The translations under genes were made by a program, and so were the position numbers. From Brachyspira intermedia PWS/A (GTDB lineage Bacteria > Spirochaetota > Brachyspiria > Brachyspirales > Brachyspiraceae), in contig NC_017243.1 of assembly GCF_000223215.1 (NCBI RefSeq), forward strand, positions 1,612,001 through 1,676,000: a DNA stretch of 64,000 nucleotides, written 5' to 3'. The notes under the pieces are model-generated. The model saw only the letters and a list, made by a program, of their open reading frames with translations. It had not been told where the DNA came from and made no database searches. This document shows, one piece after another, positions 37,626 through 47,041 of the stretch (positions are counted from its first letter, which is position 1; each line of letters begins with the position of its first letter).

Positions 37626-38765
37626 TTATTCAAATATAGTTTTGTATTCGTCTTTCAAATAAGGTTTGATTTCTTCTGTCGGAATTAATACTCTAGTCTC
37701 TCCTATTGCATAAGGTCCGATTTCATATATTCCCCAAGTAAATACTAAACCTTTTGATGTTAAATAGAAATTGTTATTTTCTAATGAAAGCTCATCTAAT
37801 CCGAAATAAGAATTAGCATCTCTGCCTTCTATTTTTACTAGCTTATCTACTATTAATTTAATCAAGTCAGCATTTTTTAAGTCTGTAATTAAATCTGCTA
37901 TTTTTAATTGATTTCCTGTTTCTAATGAATATACACTGTTTATTGTAGCATAATTTCCATGTGCACCACCTGTGTATTCATAAACCATTTTATTTATAGA
38001 TACAACTTTTTCACTTAAATAATCTATACCGAATTGAGAAGAATAATTTTCTATATGTGATATATAATCAGATTTTACCCATTCATCATAAATAGGAGTC
38101 ATTTTATTGCTTATTAAACTTTGAGCTGTTAATAATTTACCCAAATCATTGAAAGTGTTTGCATCAGTTATTCCAAAATCTTTATTGATGTCTAAATTAA
38201 CTTTATCAATACTTGCAGATTTACTGTCATTTTTTAAAGCAAATATTGCAGTTTTGAATTGGAAGAATCTTTGACCATTAGTTGATGATTCAGGAGAAAC
38301 ATTTGAATAAGTATATTCAATTATTCTAGCACCTGTTACAGGAGTTTTTGCTGCTTTGAAAGTCATTTCTTTTCCGTCTATTTTGGCAACAAAAGGATAT
38401 GCAGTGCTAGGGAAATTTCCTTCTAATGTTTTATTATCATAAGAAGTTGCTGAAATATTTCCTTCATCAAGCTCCCCTGCTCTTGTAACATTGAATGTGT
38501 TTAAATTTTGATTGATGTCTCTATAATATATTACTCCGAAATTTCCTTTTTCATTTTGTGCTATTTCAGAGTTAATATATTCGCCAGTATCAGCTACTAA
38601 GTATACAACCTCATAATTATTAGCTTTTTCATTTTCGCTTAGCTGTAATGGTGTGATTTCTGTTGTAGTATTATCACTTGTTGTTTTTTGTTTGGTATTA
38701 TTTGAATTACCGCATGAAACAAAAATAAATAAAGTACATAATACTGTTAAAAAAATTGCTTTCAT
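37626..38765 (-). CDS. lipoprotein with DUF3298-like C-terminal domain
   Basis: 379 residues. The N-terminus MKAIFLTVLCTLFIFVSCG is a lipoprotein signal with the lipobox cysteine at residue 18, followed by a Ser/Asn/Thr-rich linker. The C-terminal third carries the DUF3298 pattern seen in RsiV-like and other envelope proteins: YEYTGGAHGNYATINSVYS, then TGNQLKIADLI, then FYLTSKGLVFTWGIYEIGPYAIGE. In other bacteria such domains occur in periplasmic or lysozyme-sensing proteins, but no sigma factor is adjacent here, so the function remains open. The start is supported by AAGAGGG six bases upstream. It is probably monocistronic. Confidence 0.85.
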   Translation of the reverse strand: MKAIFLTVLCTLFIFVSCGNSNNTKQKTTSDNTTTEITPLQLSENEKANNYEVVYLVADTGEYINSEIAQNEKGNFGVIYYRDINQNLNTFNVTRAGELDEGNISATSYDNKTLEGNFPSTAYPFVAKIDGKEMTFKAAKTPVTGARIIEYTYSNVSPESSTNGQRFFQFKTAIFALKNDSKSASIDKVNLDINKDFGITDANTFNDLGKLLTAQSLISNKMTPIYDEWVKSDYISHIENYSSQFGIDYLSEKVVSINKMVYEYTGGAHGNYATINSVYSLETGNQLKIADLITDLKNADLIKLIVDKLVKIEGRDANSYFGLDELSLENNNFYLTSKGLVFTWGIYEIGPYAIGETRVLIPTEEIKPYLKDEYKTIFE

Positions 38766-39091
38766 TTTTACCCTCTTTAAAATTATATTACTTCTAAAAA
38801 TATATTTATATTAATAACAGCCTATACTTTTTTATGTAAAAAATGTTATGAAAAATTATGTCTAAGTTTATCCGTTAATATAGTTTGTATTTTTATATTG
38901 TTTTTTATTATGTAAATAACAAAATTTTTTATAAGTATATGGAATTAATCTATTATTATTTTAATATTTCTTTAATAAATATTAAAATAATACAATTCAT
39001 TTCTTAAGTAATATACTAACATTTTATATTTGATTACCATATCTTTAAGAATGTATCATAAAATAAATATTATCTTTCTAATATGTATAAT

Positions 39092-39127
39092 GTAAAAACT
39101 CTTTAAATATATATTTGAAGAGTTTAC
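39092..39127. terminator. orphan hairpin with T-run
   Basis: ACTCTT and AAGAGT pair, with GTAA/TTAC extending the stem past a two-base bulge around an AT-only loop; AATTTTT follows on the plus strand. It resembles a rho-independent terminator but no gene ends near it on either strand, so it may be the relic of a lost gene or the end of a small RNA. Confidence 0.4.
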
Positions 39128-40036
39128 AATTTTTCCATCTATATTAATAAAGTAAAATATTATTTATATAGTTTTTTTCAATAGTTAACACAATAGAGTT
39201 TTGCATAATACAAATACTATGATAATATAATCAAAATATTTAATTAAATTATTTATATTATCAGTATCATTTTTATATATAGAATATCATACTAGTACCA
39301 GTGTATAAACTAAATTACCTATGTATTTATTATTTATTCTCATCTTATTATTATAAACTAAGCATAATTATATATATGATTAAAAATGCATATTATTTTA
39401 TAACTCAATTTAATATTTCAGCTATTTAGTAATATTTTACTTTGTTGTTCAATATTTAATAGTATTTTATTTATTATATTTACAACTATCATAGATCTCT
39501 ATTATAAGTTTTCTTAATAGTATATTTTAATATAATTTTAACCATTAGAAATATATTATATTAAAAATATTATTTCAATTTTTTATTATAAAAATAAATT
39601 TATCAAGATTAATTTTTATAATTGAAAAAATGTATATAATGTATATAAAACAGTTAAATATATTGCTAAAACTTTAATTATAATAACACTATAAATTTTT
39701 TATTATTTTTAATATTTATCTTAAATATAAAATATCATCATTATCTATAATTATTATTTTTACTATATTAATATTTTTTATATAATTTATATACTATTTA
39801 AAATTATAGTTTTTGTTTTCTATTAGAAATATACTTATATTTTTTATATATTGTTATATTTCTGTTAATGTCTAATTTATTTATAATTTTAATAATACAT
39901 AAATAATAATACTGTTTATACATCATTATAATGATCTGAAAATAATATATTTTCTATATTTTTTGGTATATAAAATAATTAATAAAAATATATTTGAATA
40001 TGCTTATTTCAAATAAATAAATAGATTGTTTTGTTC

Positions 40037-40064
40037 TTGACATTTCATTTTTATAAGTTATAAT
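40037..40064 (+). promoter_or_regulatory. consensus promoter of the surface-polysaccharide cluster
   Basis: TTGACA (40037-40042), a 16-base spacer and TATAAT (40059-40064) match the vegetative consensus exactly. Transcription would start near 40071, giving a leader of about 67 bases before rfbF. The following genes are closely spaced or overlap, so this is probably the main promoter for rfbF to the glycosyltransferases. Confidence 0.75.
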
Positions 40065-40137
40065 AATTCAATTAATAGAATTTTAATATCAAATTTAATT
40101 AATTATGATTATTATAGTAATAAATATGGGGTTATAA

Positions 40138-40931
40138 ATGAAAACAGTTATATTGGCTGGAGGTCTTGGTACAAGGTTGGGAGAAGAAACAACGATAAGG
40201 CCAAAACCTTTAGTTGAAATAGGTGGAAGACCAATTATATGGCATATAATGAAATATTATTCCCATTTTGGTATTAACGATTTTGTAATACTTTTGGGAT
40301 ATAAAGGCTATATGGTTAAAGAATTTTTTGATAATTACAGAAGACATTTATATGATATGAAAATAGATTTTAAAAATAATAGTTCATCTTCTTTTAAAAA
40401 AGATAATAATAATTCTTTTGAGGAAGAAAATTGGGTGATAGAACTTATAGATACAGGTGAAAATACTATGACAGGCGGTAGATTAAAAAGAGCTTACCCA
40501 TATTTGAAGGATGAATCTAGTTTTTGTTTTACTTATGGAGATGGAGTATCTAATATTAATATAAATGAAGAGATCGAATTCCATAATAAACATAAAAAAA
40601 CAGCTACTATTGGAGCAGTCTATCCTCCAGCTAGATTTGGTGCTCTAAAAATAGAAAATGATAATAGTGTATCTAGTTTTATAGAAAAACCTAGAGGGGA
40701 TAATGCATATATAAGTGGTGGTTTTTTATATTAAATAATGATGTTTTTGATTATTTAGGAGATGATAGTACAGTATTCGAACAAGAACCTTTAAGGAAAT
40801 TAGCTGAAAATAATCAGTTAATGGCATTTAGACATGATGGTTTTTGGCAATGTATGGATACTCAAAGAGATAAATCCATATTAGAAGAAATGTGGAATAA
40901 AGGCAATGCTCCATGGAAACTTTGGAAATAA
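40138..40931 (+). pseudogene. rfbF: glucose-1-phosphate cytidylyltransferase, frameshifted at a T6 run
   Basis: RfbF (DdhA) makes CDP-glucose from CTP and glucose 1-phosphate, the first step to CDP-3,6-dideoxyhexoses. The nucleotidyltransferase motif LAGGLGTRLGEET with RPKPLVEIGGRPI is at the N-terminus, and TYGDGVSNI carries the metal-binding Asp. The frame stops after 198 residues at SGGFLY. The next frame continues the family sequence exactly: ILNNDVFDYLGDDSTVFEQE, then FRHDGFWQCMDTQRDK and NAPWKLWK, ending at 40931. One base is missing in the T run 40722-40727; with it the product is 264 residues, near the family length of about 257. T_TTT_TTA here is a canonical -1 slippery heptamer, so some full-length enzyme may still be made. 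The end overlaps the rfbG start by 19 bases. Confidence 0.88.
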
Positions 40932-41977
40932 AAGAAATACTTAAAATATTTAAAAATAAAAATATTTTAATTACTGGTCATACAGGATTTAAGGGAAGTT
41001 GGTTATCGAAATTACTATTAGAGATAGGAGCTAATGTAAGTGGAATATCATTAAAAGCTAATGATTTATCTTTGTATAATTTGTTAAATTTAGATAATCA
41101 ATTAAAATCTTATATAATAGATATTAGAGATTTAGATAATATAAAAAATACAGTTACATATATTAATCCTGATATAATTTTTCATTTAGCAGCACAGCCA
41201 TTAGTTATAGATAGTTATAATAACCCCGTATATACATTTGAAACTAATGTTATCGGCACTATTAATTTGATGGAAGCTATGAGAGAATTAAATAATCTAG
41301 AATGTGCTATTATGATTACAACAGATAAAGTTTATGATAATAAAGAATGGGTTTGGGGTTACAGAGAAAATGATTCTTTAGGTGGTCATGATCCATACTC
41401 TGCTTCTAAAGCATGTTCTGAAATAGCTATAAAAAGTTATAGAAAATCATTCTTTAATAATATATCAATTGTAAGTGCAAGAGCTGGTAATGTTATAGGC
41501 GGAGGAGATTTTGCTGATAATAGGATAATTCCTGATATAGTAAGATCCATAGAAAAAGATATTCCTGTAGAATTAAGAAACCCTAATAGTGTAAGACCTT
41601 GGCAGCATGTATTAGATGTACTATATGGATATTTACTTCTTGCTTATAATATAATTAACAAAAATAGTGTGTCTGATAGTTATAATTTTGCTCCAATAGA
41701 TGAAGGGAATAAATTTACTGTTGAATATATAACAAAATGTTTTATAAATAATATTGGAAAAGGAAGTTATAAAATCAATATACAAGATACAAATAAAAAA
41801 GAAATGAATATGTTAAGGTTAGATTCTTCTCTTGCTAGAAAAGAATTAGGATGGAATGAAAAATTTAATACAGAAGAAGCTATCAAACAAACTTCTATTT
41901 GGTATAAAGAATATTTAAATAATAATGATTTAAATGCTATTACTAGTAAGCAAATCAAAGAATATATTGAAGGTTAA
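40913..41977 (+). CDS. rfbG: CDP-glucose 4,6-dehydratase
   Basis: RfbG (DdhB) converts CDP-glucose to CDP-4-keto-6-deoxyglucose with bound NAD+. The 354-residue protein is an extended short-chain dehydrogenase. Its nucleotide-binding motif is ITGHTGFKGSWLS near residue 20, followed by FHLAAQPLV, the catalytic region TTDKVYDN and the active-site YSASK (in HDPYSASKACSE), and then RAGNVIGGGDFADNRIIPD and RPWQHVLD, which are highly typical of this enzyme rather than of dTDP- or UDP-glucose dehydratases. The start lies within the last codons of rfbF, suggesting translational coupling. It is followed after 6 bases by rfbH. Full length and apparently functional. Confidence 0.95.
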   Translation: METLEIKEILKIFKNKNILITGHTGFKGSWLSKLLLEIGANVSGISLKANDLSLYNLLNLDNQLKSYIIDIRDLDNIKNTVTYINPDIIFHLAAQPLVIDSYNNPVYTFETNVIGTINLMEAMRELNNLECAIMITTDKVYDNKEWVWGYRENDSLGGHDPYSASKACSEIAIKSYRKSFFNNISIVSARAGNVIGGGDFADNRIIPDIVRSIEKDIPVELRNPNSVRPWQHVLDVLYGYLLLAYNIINKNSVSDSYNFAPIDEGNKFTVEYITKCFINNIGKGSYKINIQDTNKKEMNMLRLDSSLARKELGWNEKFNTEEAIKQTSIWYKEYLNNNDLNAITSKQIKEYIEG

Positions 41978-41983
41978 TAAAAT

Positions 41984-43291
41984 ATGGATAGGAATAAAAT
42001 ATTGGATTTAGTAAAAGAATATGCTAGAAAGGAATATGCTAAAAAAGAATTTATAAAAGGAGTAAGTTCTGTACCTGTTTCTGGAAGAGTATTTGATGAG
42101 GATGATATTGCTGCATTGGTTGATAGTGCTTTAGATTTTCATCTTACCACTTATAGATATAATGATGAATTTGAAAAAGGATTAAAAGAATTTTTTGGCT
42201 TGAAATACTGTCTTACTTGTAATTCAGGTTCTTCTGCTAATTTGATAGCAATTAGTAGTTTAACTAGCCATTTACTTAAAGAAAGAGCATTAAAATCTGG
42301 CGATGAAGTTATCACAGTTGCTGCTGGTTTTCCAACTACTGTTAATCCAATATTACAGAATCATTTAGTTCCTGTATTTGTTGATGTTGAATTAGAAACA
42401 TATAATGTAAATGTTGAAGAATTAGAAAAAGCAAGAAGCGAAAAAACGAAAGCTGTTATTTTAGCACACACTTTAGGAAATCCTTTCAATATACAAAGAG
42501 TAAAAGAATTCTGTGAAAAGTATAATTTATGGTTTATAGAAGATTGTTGTGATGCTTTAGGAAGTACTTATAATAATCAAAAAGTTGGAACATTTGGAGA
42601 TATTGCTACATTAAGTTTTTATCCGGCTCATCATATTACTATGGGTGAAGGCGGAGCAGTACTTACAAATAATCCTATCTTAAAAAAAGCTATGGAAAGT
42701 ATCAGAGATTGGGGACGTGATTGTTGGTGTGCTCCAGGATGTGATGATACTTGTAAACAAAGGTTTTCACAAAAATTGGGTGATTTACCTGAAGGGTATG
42801 ACCATAAATATACATATTCACATTTAGGTTATAACTTAAAAATCACAGATATGCAGGCAGCCTGTGGTGTTGCTCAGCTTAGAAAGATAAATAAATTTAT
42901 AGATAAAAGAAAGGATAATTTTAAAAAAATAAGTAATAAATTAGAAAAATTTAGCAAGTATTTAATTCTACCTAAAGCTCAGGAAAATAGTGACCCTTCT
43001 TGGTTCGGTTTTCTTATAAGTGTAAAACCTGATGCACCTTTTAGTAGAAATGATTTGGTTAAATATTTAAATGAAAATAAAATAGGAACTAGATTATTAT
43101 TTGCCGGAAATATTGTAAAACAGCCCTATATGATAGGAAGAAATTACAAAATAGTTGGTAGTTTAATCAATTCTGATTTTATTATGAATAATACTTTTTG
43201 GATTGGGGTTTATCCTGGAATTGATGATTCTATGATTGATTATGTTGATGTTATTATTGGAGAATTTATATCAAATTTGGGAGGAAAATAA
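41984..43291 (+). CDS. rfbH: CDP-6-deoxy-L-threo-4-hexulose 3-dehydrase (E1)
   Basis: RfbH (DdhC) removes the C3 hydroxyl of CDP-4-keto-6-deoxyglucose using pyridoxamine phosphate and an iron-sulfur centre. The 435-residue protein has the aspartate aminotransferase fold: SGSSANLIA, then AHTLGNPFN and EDCCDALGS. Where aminotransferases have the cofactor lysine it has SFYPAHHITMGEGGA, that is, the His characteristic of this dehydrase (about residue 216). Cysteines in CWCAPGCDDTC (about 247-257) are the [2Fe-2S] ligands of the family. The enzyme needs a reductase partner (E3, DdhD/AscD), which is not in this window. The stop overlaps the start of the aldolase gene by one base. Confidence 0.95.
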   Translation: MDRNKILDLVKEYARKEYAKKEFIKGVSSVPVSGRVFDEDDIAALVDSALDFHLTTYRYNDEFEKGLKEFFGLKYCLTCNSGSSANLIAISSLTSHLLKERALKSGDEVITVAAGFPTTVNPILQNHLVPVFVDVELETYNVNVEELEKARSEKTKAVILAHTLGNPFNIQRVKEFCEKYNLWFIEDCCDALGSTYNNQKVGTFGDIATLSFYPAHHITMGEGGAVLTNNPILKKAMESIRDWGRDCWCAPGCDDTCKQRFSQKLGDLPEGYDHKYTYSHLGYNLKITDMQAACGVAQLRKINKFIDKRKDNFKKISNKLEKFSKYLILPKAQENSDPSWFGFLISVKPDAPFSRNDLVKYLNENKIGTRLLFAGNIVKQPYMIGRNYKIVGSLINSDFIMNNTFWIGVYPGIDDSMIDYVDVIIGEFISNLGGK

Positions 43292-44115
43292 TGATAGGAA
43301 ATATCACAGTATTTGATTGTACATTTAGAGAAGCTGGTTATCAAACTGGTTGGTTTTTTGATGAAGATTTTTGCAGAGATTATTATAAATTTGCACAATC
43401 TGCAGGTATTGATTATTTAGAATTAGGTTTTTTTCATAACAAAGAAGCAGATCCTAACAGAGGTCATTTTCGTTATTGTAGTTTGGATAATGAAGAAATA
43501 AAAAATATTTTTTCAATTACAAAAAATACGGTTAAACTTTCTGCTATGAGAGACATTCAAAGACCTTTAACTGACTTGCTTCCAAAAAAGGAGACTGTTA
43601 TAGATACTGTTAGAATTCTTACAAGATCTAGTGAAACAGATTTTTCAATTTTGGAAAAGCATGTAAAAGAAATTAAAAATTTAGGCTATGAGGTATTCAT
43701 TAATTTTACAAGTTCTGGTCATAATACTATAGAAAAAAATAGGGAATTTGCAAAATTTGCTAAACAACATGAAATACCTGTAATTTATTTTGCTGATACA
43801 GAAAGTATTTTTACACCTGAATATGTTAGAAATACTTTGGAAGCTTGTAGAGAAGAAGGTGTTGAGGCTGGTATGCATTTACATGATAAAAATGGTACTG
43901 CAGAAATGCTTTTGGAAGTGGCTTTGCATTATGGTTGTAAATATACTGATATTACTATGATGGGACTTGGCGGAAAATGGCATGATGGTAATTTATCTAC
44001 TGAACATTTCTTAAGAAAATATAATTATAATCCTGGTTATGAACAAACTAGATTAAAAACTATGCTTATACAAAATTTAATCAAATATAATAAAAGCACA
44101 GCAGCTGTTTTATAG
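43291..44115 (+). CDS. HMGL-like aldolase family protein
   Basis: 274 residues with the TIM-barrel of the HMG-CoA lyase/DRE-TIM family, like 4-hydroxy-2-oxovalerate aldolase. The N-terminal FDCTFREAGYQTGWFFDE corresponds to the family's D-x-T-x-R-(D/E) metal and catalytic motif. AGIDYLELGFF follows, and GMHLHDKNGTA near residue 195 supplies the metal-binding H-x-H. Such aldolases split or form carbon-carbon bonds with pyruvate. Its stop is 8 bases before a pyruvate-type thiamine-diphosphate enzyme, a pairing that suggests a joint role in adding a two- or three-carbon branch to the dideoxy sugar. That role is inference; the substrate is not evident. Confidence 0.85.
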   Translation: MIGNITVFDCTFREAGYQTGWFFDEDFCRDYYKFAQSAGIDYLELGFFHNKEADPNRGHFRYCSLDNEEIKNIFSITKNTVKLSAMRDIQRPLTDLLPKKETVIDTVRILTRSSETDFSILEKHVKEIKNLGYEVFINFTSSGHNTIEKNREFAKFAKQHEIPVIYFADTESIFTPEYVRNTLEACREEGVEAGMHLHDKNGTAEMLLEVALHYGCKYTDITMMGLGGKWHDGNLSTEHFLRKYNYNPGYEQTRLKTMLIQNLIKYNKSTAAVL

Positions 44116-44123
44116 GATTTGTT

Positions 44124-45908
44124 ATGAAGCTTTCTGATTTTATATTTAAATTTCTAAATGAAGAGTATAATATAAAAGATGTATTTATGGTTTCCGGTGG
44201 TGGAGCTATGCATCTTAATGATTCAGTTGGAAATAATAAAAATATTAATGTTATATGCTGCCACCATGAGCAGGCTTGCGCAATAGCTGCTGATGGTTAT
44301 AGTAGAATTAATGGAAATTTAGCAGTTGTTAATGTTACTACTGGACCTGGTGGAACAAATACATTAACAGGTGTTATTGGTGAATATTTAGATTCTGTTC
44401 CTGTATTATATATTTCAGGACAAGTTAAATTTGAAACTACGATAGAGTCTTGCAGAGAACTTAATTTGAGACAACTTGGCGATCAGGAAATAAATATTAT
44501 AGATATAGTTAAGCCCGTAACTAAATATGCTTCAATGGTTAAAGATCCATTAAAGATTAAGTATGAAATACAGAAAGCAATACATATAGCAAAATCTGGG
44601 AGAAAAGGTCCTGTTTGGTTAGATATACCTTTGGATGTTCAGGCTTCAGATATTGATGAAAATAATTTAGAAGAATATAAAATAGAAACTATAAATACAC
44701 CAATTGTAAAAGAAGAAATTAAAAAAGTTATAGATATATTGCAGAATGCGAAATCTCCTGTCATTATAGCAGGTCATGGAATAAGACTTTCTAATTCTAT
44801 AAATGAATTTTATGAATTAATAGATAAATTGGATATTCCTGTATTATCAACTTTTAATGGATTTGATATAATTCCTACAGATAATAAAAATTATGTTGGA
44901 CGTATAGGTACTATAGGTAATAGATATGGTAATATAATTTTACAAAATGCTGATGTTGTATTGTCTTTAGCTTCAAGAAATAACATAAGACAAATTAGCT
45001 ATAATTATGAAAATTTTGCTAAAAATGCTAAGCATATTATAGGTGTAGATATAGATAATGCTGAACTTAATAAACCTACTATAAATTATACATTAAAAAT
45101 CAATAATGATGTTAATTTATTTATTAATACTTTAAATAATTCATTAGAAAATATTGATATAAAACAGCATACTAAATGGAGAGAGTGGGCTTTTAATATA
45201 AAAAATAAATACTCTAAACTTTTGAATGAGTATACTATTTCTAATGATGTAAATCCATATTATTTTACTTATGAATTAACTAATAAATTATCTAATGATG
45301 CTATAGTAACTTGTACAAATGCTACCCCTAGCCTAGCACTATTTCAAGTTGGTTCAGTAAAAACAAATAATAGAATGTTTTGTAATTCTGGGTGTGCTGC
45401 TATGGGATTTGGTTTGCCTGCTTCTATTGGTGCTGCAGTTGCTTCTAAATATAAAAATGTTATTTGTTTGGAAGGTGACGGAAGTTTAATGATGAATATT
45501 CAAGAACTTCAAACTATTTCCCATTACAATTTGAATATTAAACTATTTTTATATAATAATAATGAATATGCTTCTATTAGACAAACTCAGGATAATTTCT
45601 TTAAGAGGAGAACAGGTTGTGATTTTAATTCAGGTGTATCTTTCCCTAGTTGGGAGTTTATTGCAAAAGCATTTAATTTAAAATATTTTTGTATAGATAA
45701 AAAAGAAAATATTGACAATGCACTATGTGAAATTTTAAATATTAATGGACCTGTATTTTGTAATGTAATTTTAGAAAAAGATTATTTATTTTTACCAAAA
45801 ATTTCATCTGAAAAACTTCCTAATGGTAAAATGGTAAGCCGTTCATTAGAAGACATGACTCCTCTACTTTCTAAAGAAGAATTGGATGAAAATATTTATA
45901 AAGGATAA
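44124..45908 (+). CDS. thiamine-diphosphate enzyme, acetolactate-synthase-like (YerE-type candidate)
   Basis: 594 residues with the three-domain layout of acetolactate synthases. The N-terminal domain has the catalytic Glu in CCHHEQACAIAADGYSR (near residue 48) and TTGPGGTNTLTGV; the middle domain begins at about 190; the C-terminal cofactor motif is EGDGSLMMNIQELQT...LYNNNEYASIR. In Yersinia the related YerE joins the acetyl unit of pyruvate to C4 of CDP-4-keto-3,6-dideoxyglucose, making the branched sugar yersiniose. With rfbF, rfbG and rfbH directly upstream, that reaction is a reasonable prediction. Amino-acid metabolism is unlikely in this context. The exact donor and sugar cannot be read from sequence. 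Confidence 0.85.
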   Translation: MKLSDFIFKFLNEEYNIKDVFMVSGGGAMHLNDSVGNNKNINVICCHHEQACAIAADGYSRINGNLAVVNVTTGPGGTNTLTGVIGEYLDSVPVLYISGQVKFETTIESCRELNLRQLGDQEINIIDIVKPVTKYASMVKDPLKIKYEIQKAIHIAKSGRKGPVWLDIPLDVQASDIDENNLEEYKIETINTPIVKEEIKKVIDILQNAKSPVIIAGHGIRLSNSINEFYELIDKLDIPVLSTFNGFDIIPTDNKNYVGRIGTIGNRYGNIILQNADVVLSLASRNNIRQISYNYENFAKNAKHIIGVDIDNAELNKPTINYTLKINNDVNLFINTLNNSLENIDIKQHTKWREWAFNIKNKYSKLLNEYTISNDVNPYYFTYELTNKLSNDAIVTCTNATPSLALFQVGSVKTNNRMFCNSGCAAMGFGLPASIGAAVASKYKNVICLEGDGSLMMNIQELQTISHYNLNIKLFLYNNNEYASIRQTQDNFFKRRTGCDFNSGVSFPSWEFIAKAFNLKYFCIDKKENIDNALCEILNINGPVFCNVILEKDYLFLPKISSEKLPNGKMVSRSLEDMTPLLSKEELDENIYKG

Positions 45909-45911
45909 TTT

Positions 45912-46991
45912 ATGAAATTAAAAGGTAATATTGCTATATATGGTGCAGGAGGAATAGGGAAAGAATTATATTCAGTTGTATCAAAAATAGGAAATAAAAT
46001 TGTTTGTTTTATAGATAAAAATAAAAGCGGCAATAAAATTGAAAATATTAATATTGTTTCTTTAGATGAAGCTAGAAAATATAATATAGATACTGTTATT
46101 ATAGGAATATTTTCATATCCAAAAGAATGTAATATATATGACATTGTTTCTTTATTAAATAAATATGATTTTGATAATATCATAACTTTTGAAGAAATGT
46201 TCCAAAATTATTATGAATATTTTTCTAAAAGTAACTATTATTGGTTAGCACCTCCTATGTTTTTTGAAAAAGATATGGAAAGAATAAACAAAGCTAGAGA
46301 AGTATTTTGTGATGAAAAAAGTAAAATTATATTTGATTCTCAAATGAAACATAGATTGGGTGAAAGTTATAAAATATTAGAGAAACCAGATTACAATAAT
46401 ATACAATATTTCCCAGAAGATATTCCTCTACAAAAAGACAATATCAATTTTATAGATTTAGGTGCATATATTGGTGATACATTAATTAATATTTTAGATA
46501 ATGGTATAAAACTTAATAAGGTATTAGCATTTGAACCAGATATAAAAAATTATAAAGAATTATCTATAAATATGAAAAAGTTGCAGAAAAAATATAACAT
46601 AGAAGAGATATTTCTATTACCAGTTGGAGTATCTGATACAATAGAATTAGCATCTTTTAATTATGCTCCATCTGATGGTTCATTTTTTTCTGATAATGGT
46701 GAAGTTAATGTTCCTATTATAAGTATTGATGATATAATATATGGATTTAACCCTAATTATATAAAAATGGATATAGAAGGATTAGAATTTAAAGCTTTAA
46801 ATGGATTAAAAAATACAATTATTAAAGATAAGCCTAATTTAGCAATATCTTTATATCATTTACCTGCTGATTTGTATGATATACCGTTATGGTTTAATGA
46901 AAATTTTGAAAATTATTCTCTTTATTTACGTGTTCATTTTAGTCACTGTTTTGAAACAGTTTTATATGCTATATCAGAAGATAAAAAATAA
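45912..46991 (+). CDS. FkbM-family methyltransferase with N-terminal Rossmann-like domain
   Basis: 359 residues. The N-terminal 100 residues start with NIAIYGAGGIGKELYSVV and FIDKNKSG, like the nucleotide-binding domain found in sugar-modifying proteins. From about residue 175 follows an FkbM methyltransferase: NFIDLGAYIGDT (SAM-binding glycine motif), VLAFEPDIKNY, and YIKMDIEGLEFKALNG, the family signature. It ends with HFSHCFETVLYAI. FkbM enzymes O-methylate sugars or polyketides with SAM. In this cluster it would methylate a sugar of the surface glycan. It begins 3 bases after the preceding stop. The acceptor is unknown. Confidence 0.85.
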   Translation: MKLKGNIAIYGAGGIGKELYSVVSKIGNKIVCFIDKNKSGNKIENINIVSLDEARKYNIDTVIIGIFSYPKECNIYDIVSLLNKYDFDNIITFEEMFQNYYEYFSKSNYYWLAPPMFFEKDMERINKAREVFCDEKSKIIFDSQMKHRLGESYKILEKPDYNNIQYFPEDIPLQKDNINFIDLGAYIGDTLINILDNGIKLNKVLAFEPDIKNYKELSINMKKLQKKYNIEEIFLLPVGVSDTIELASFNYAPSDGSFFSDNGEVNVPIISIDDIIYGFNPNYIKMDIEGLEFKALNGLKNTIIKDKPNLAISLYHLPADLYDIPLWFNENFENYSLYLRVHFSHCFETVLYAISEDKK

Positions 46992-47041
46992 ATGTTTTAA
47001 AGAATATAATATCTTTAATTTACGAAGATAAAAGGTCATTA

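Larger units (their letters stand above)
38766..40137. other. 1.37-kb AT-rich region without genes
   Basis: No frame of convincing length or composition is found on either strand; stops are dense everywhere. The visible contents are the upstream end of the lipoprotein gene, one hairpin (39092-39127) and, at the right end, the promoter of the polysaccharide cluster. The composition is even more AT-rich than that of neighbouring spacers, as expected for a decayed region or for a boundary of a horizontally acquired locus. Confidence 0.6.
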
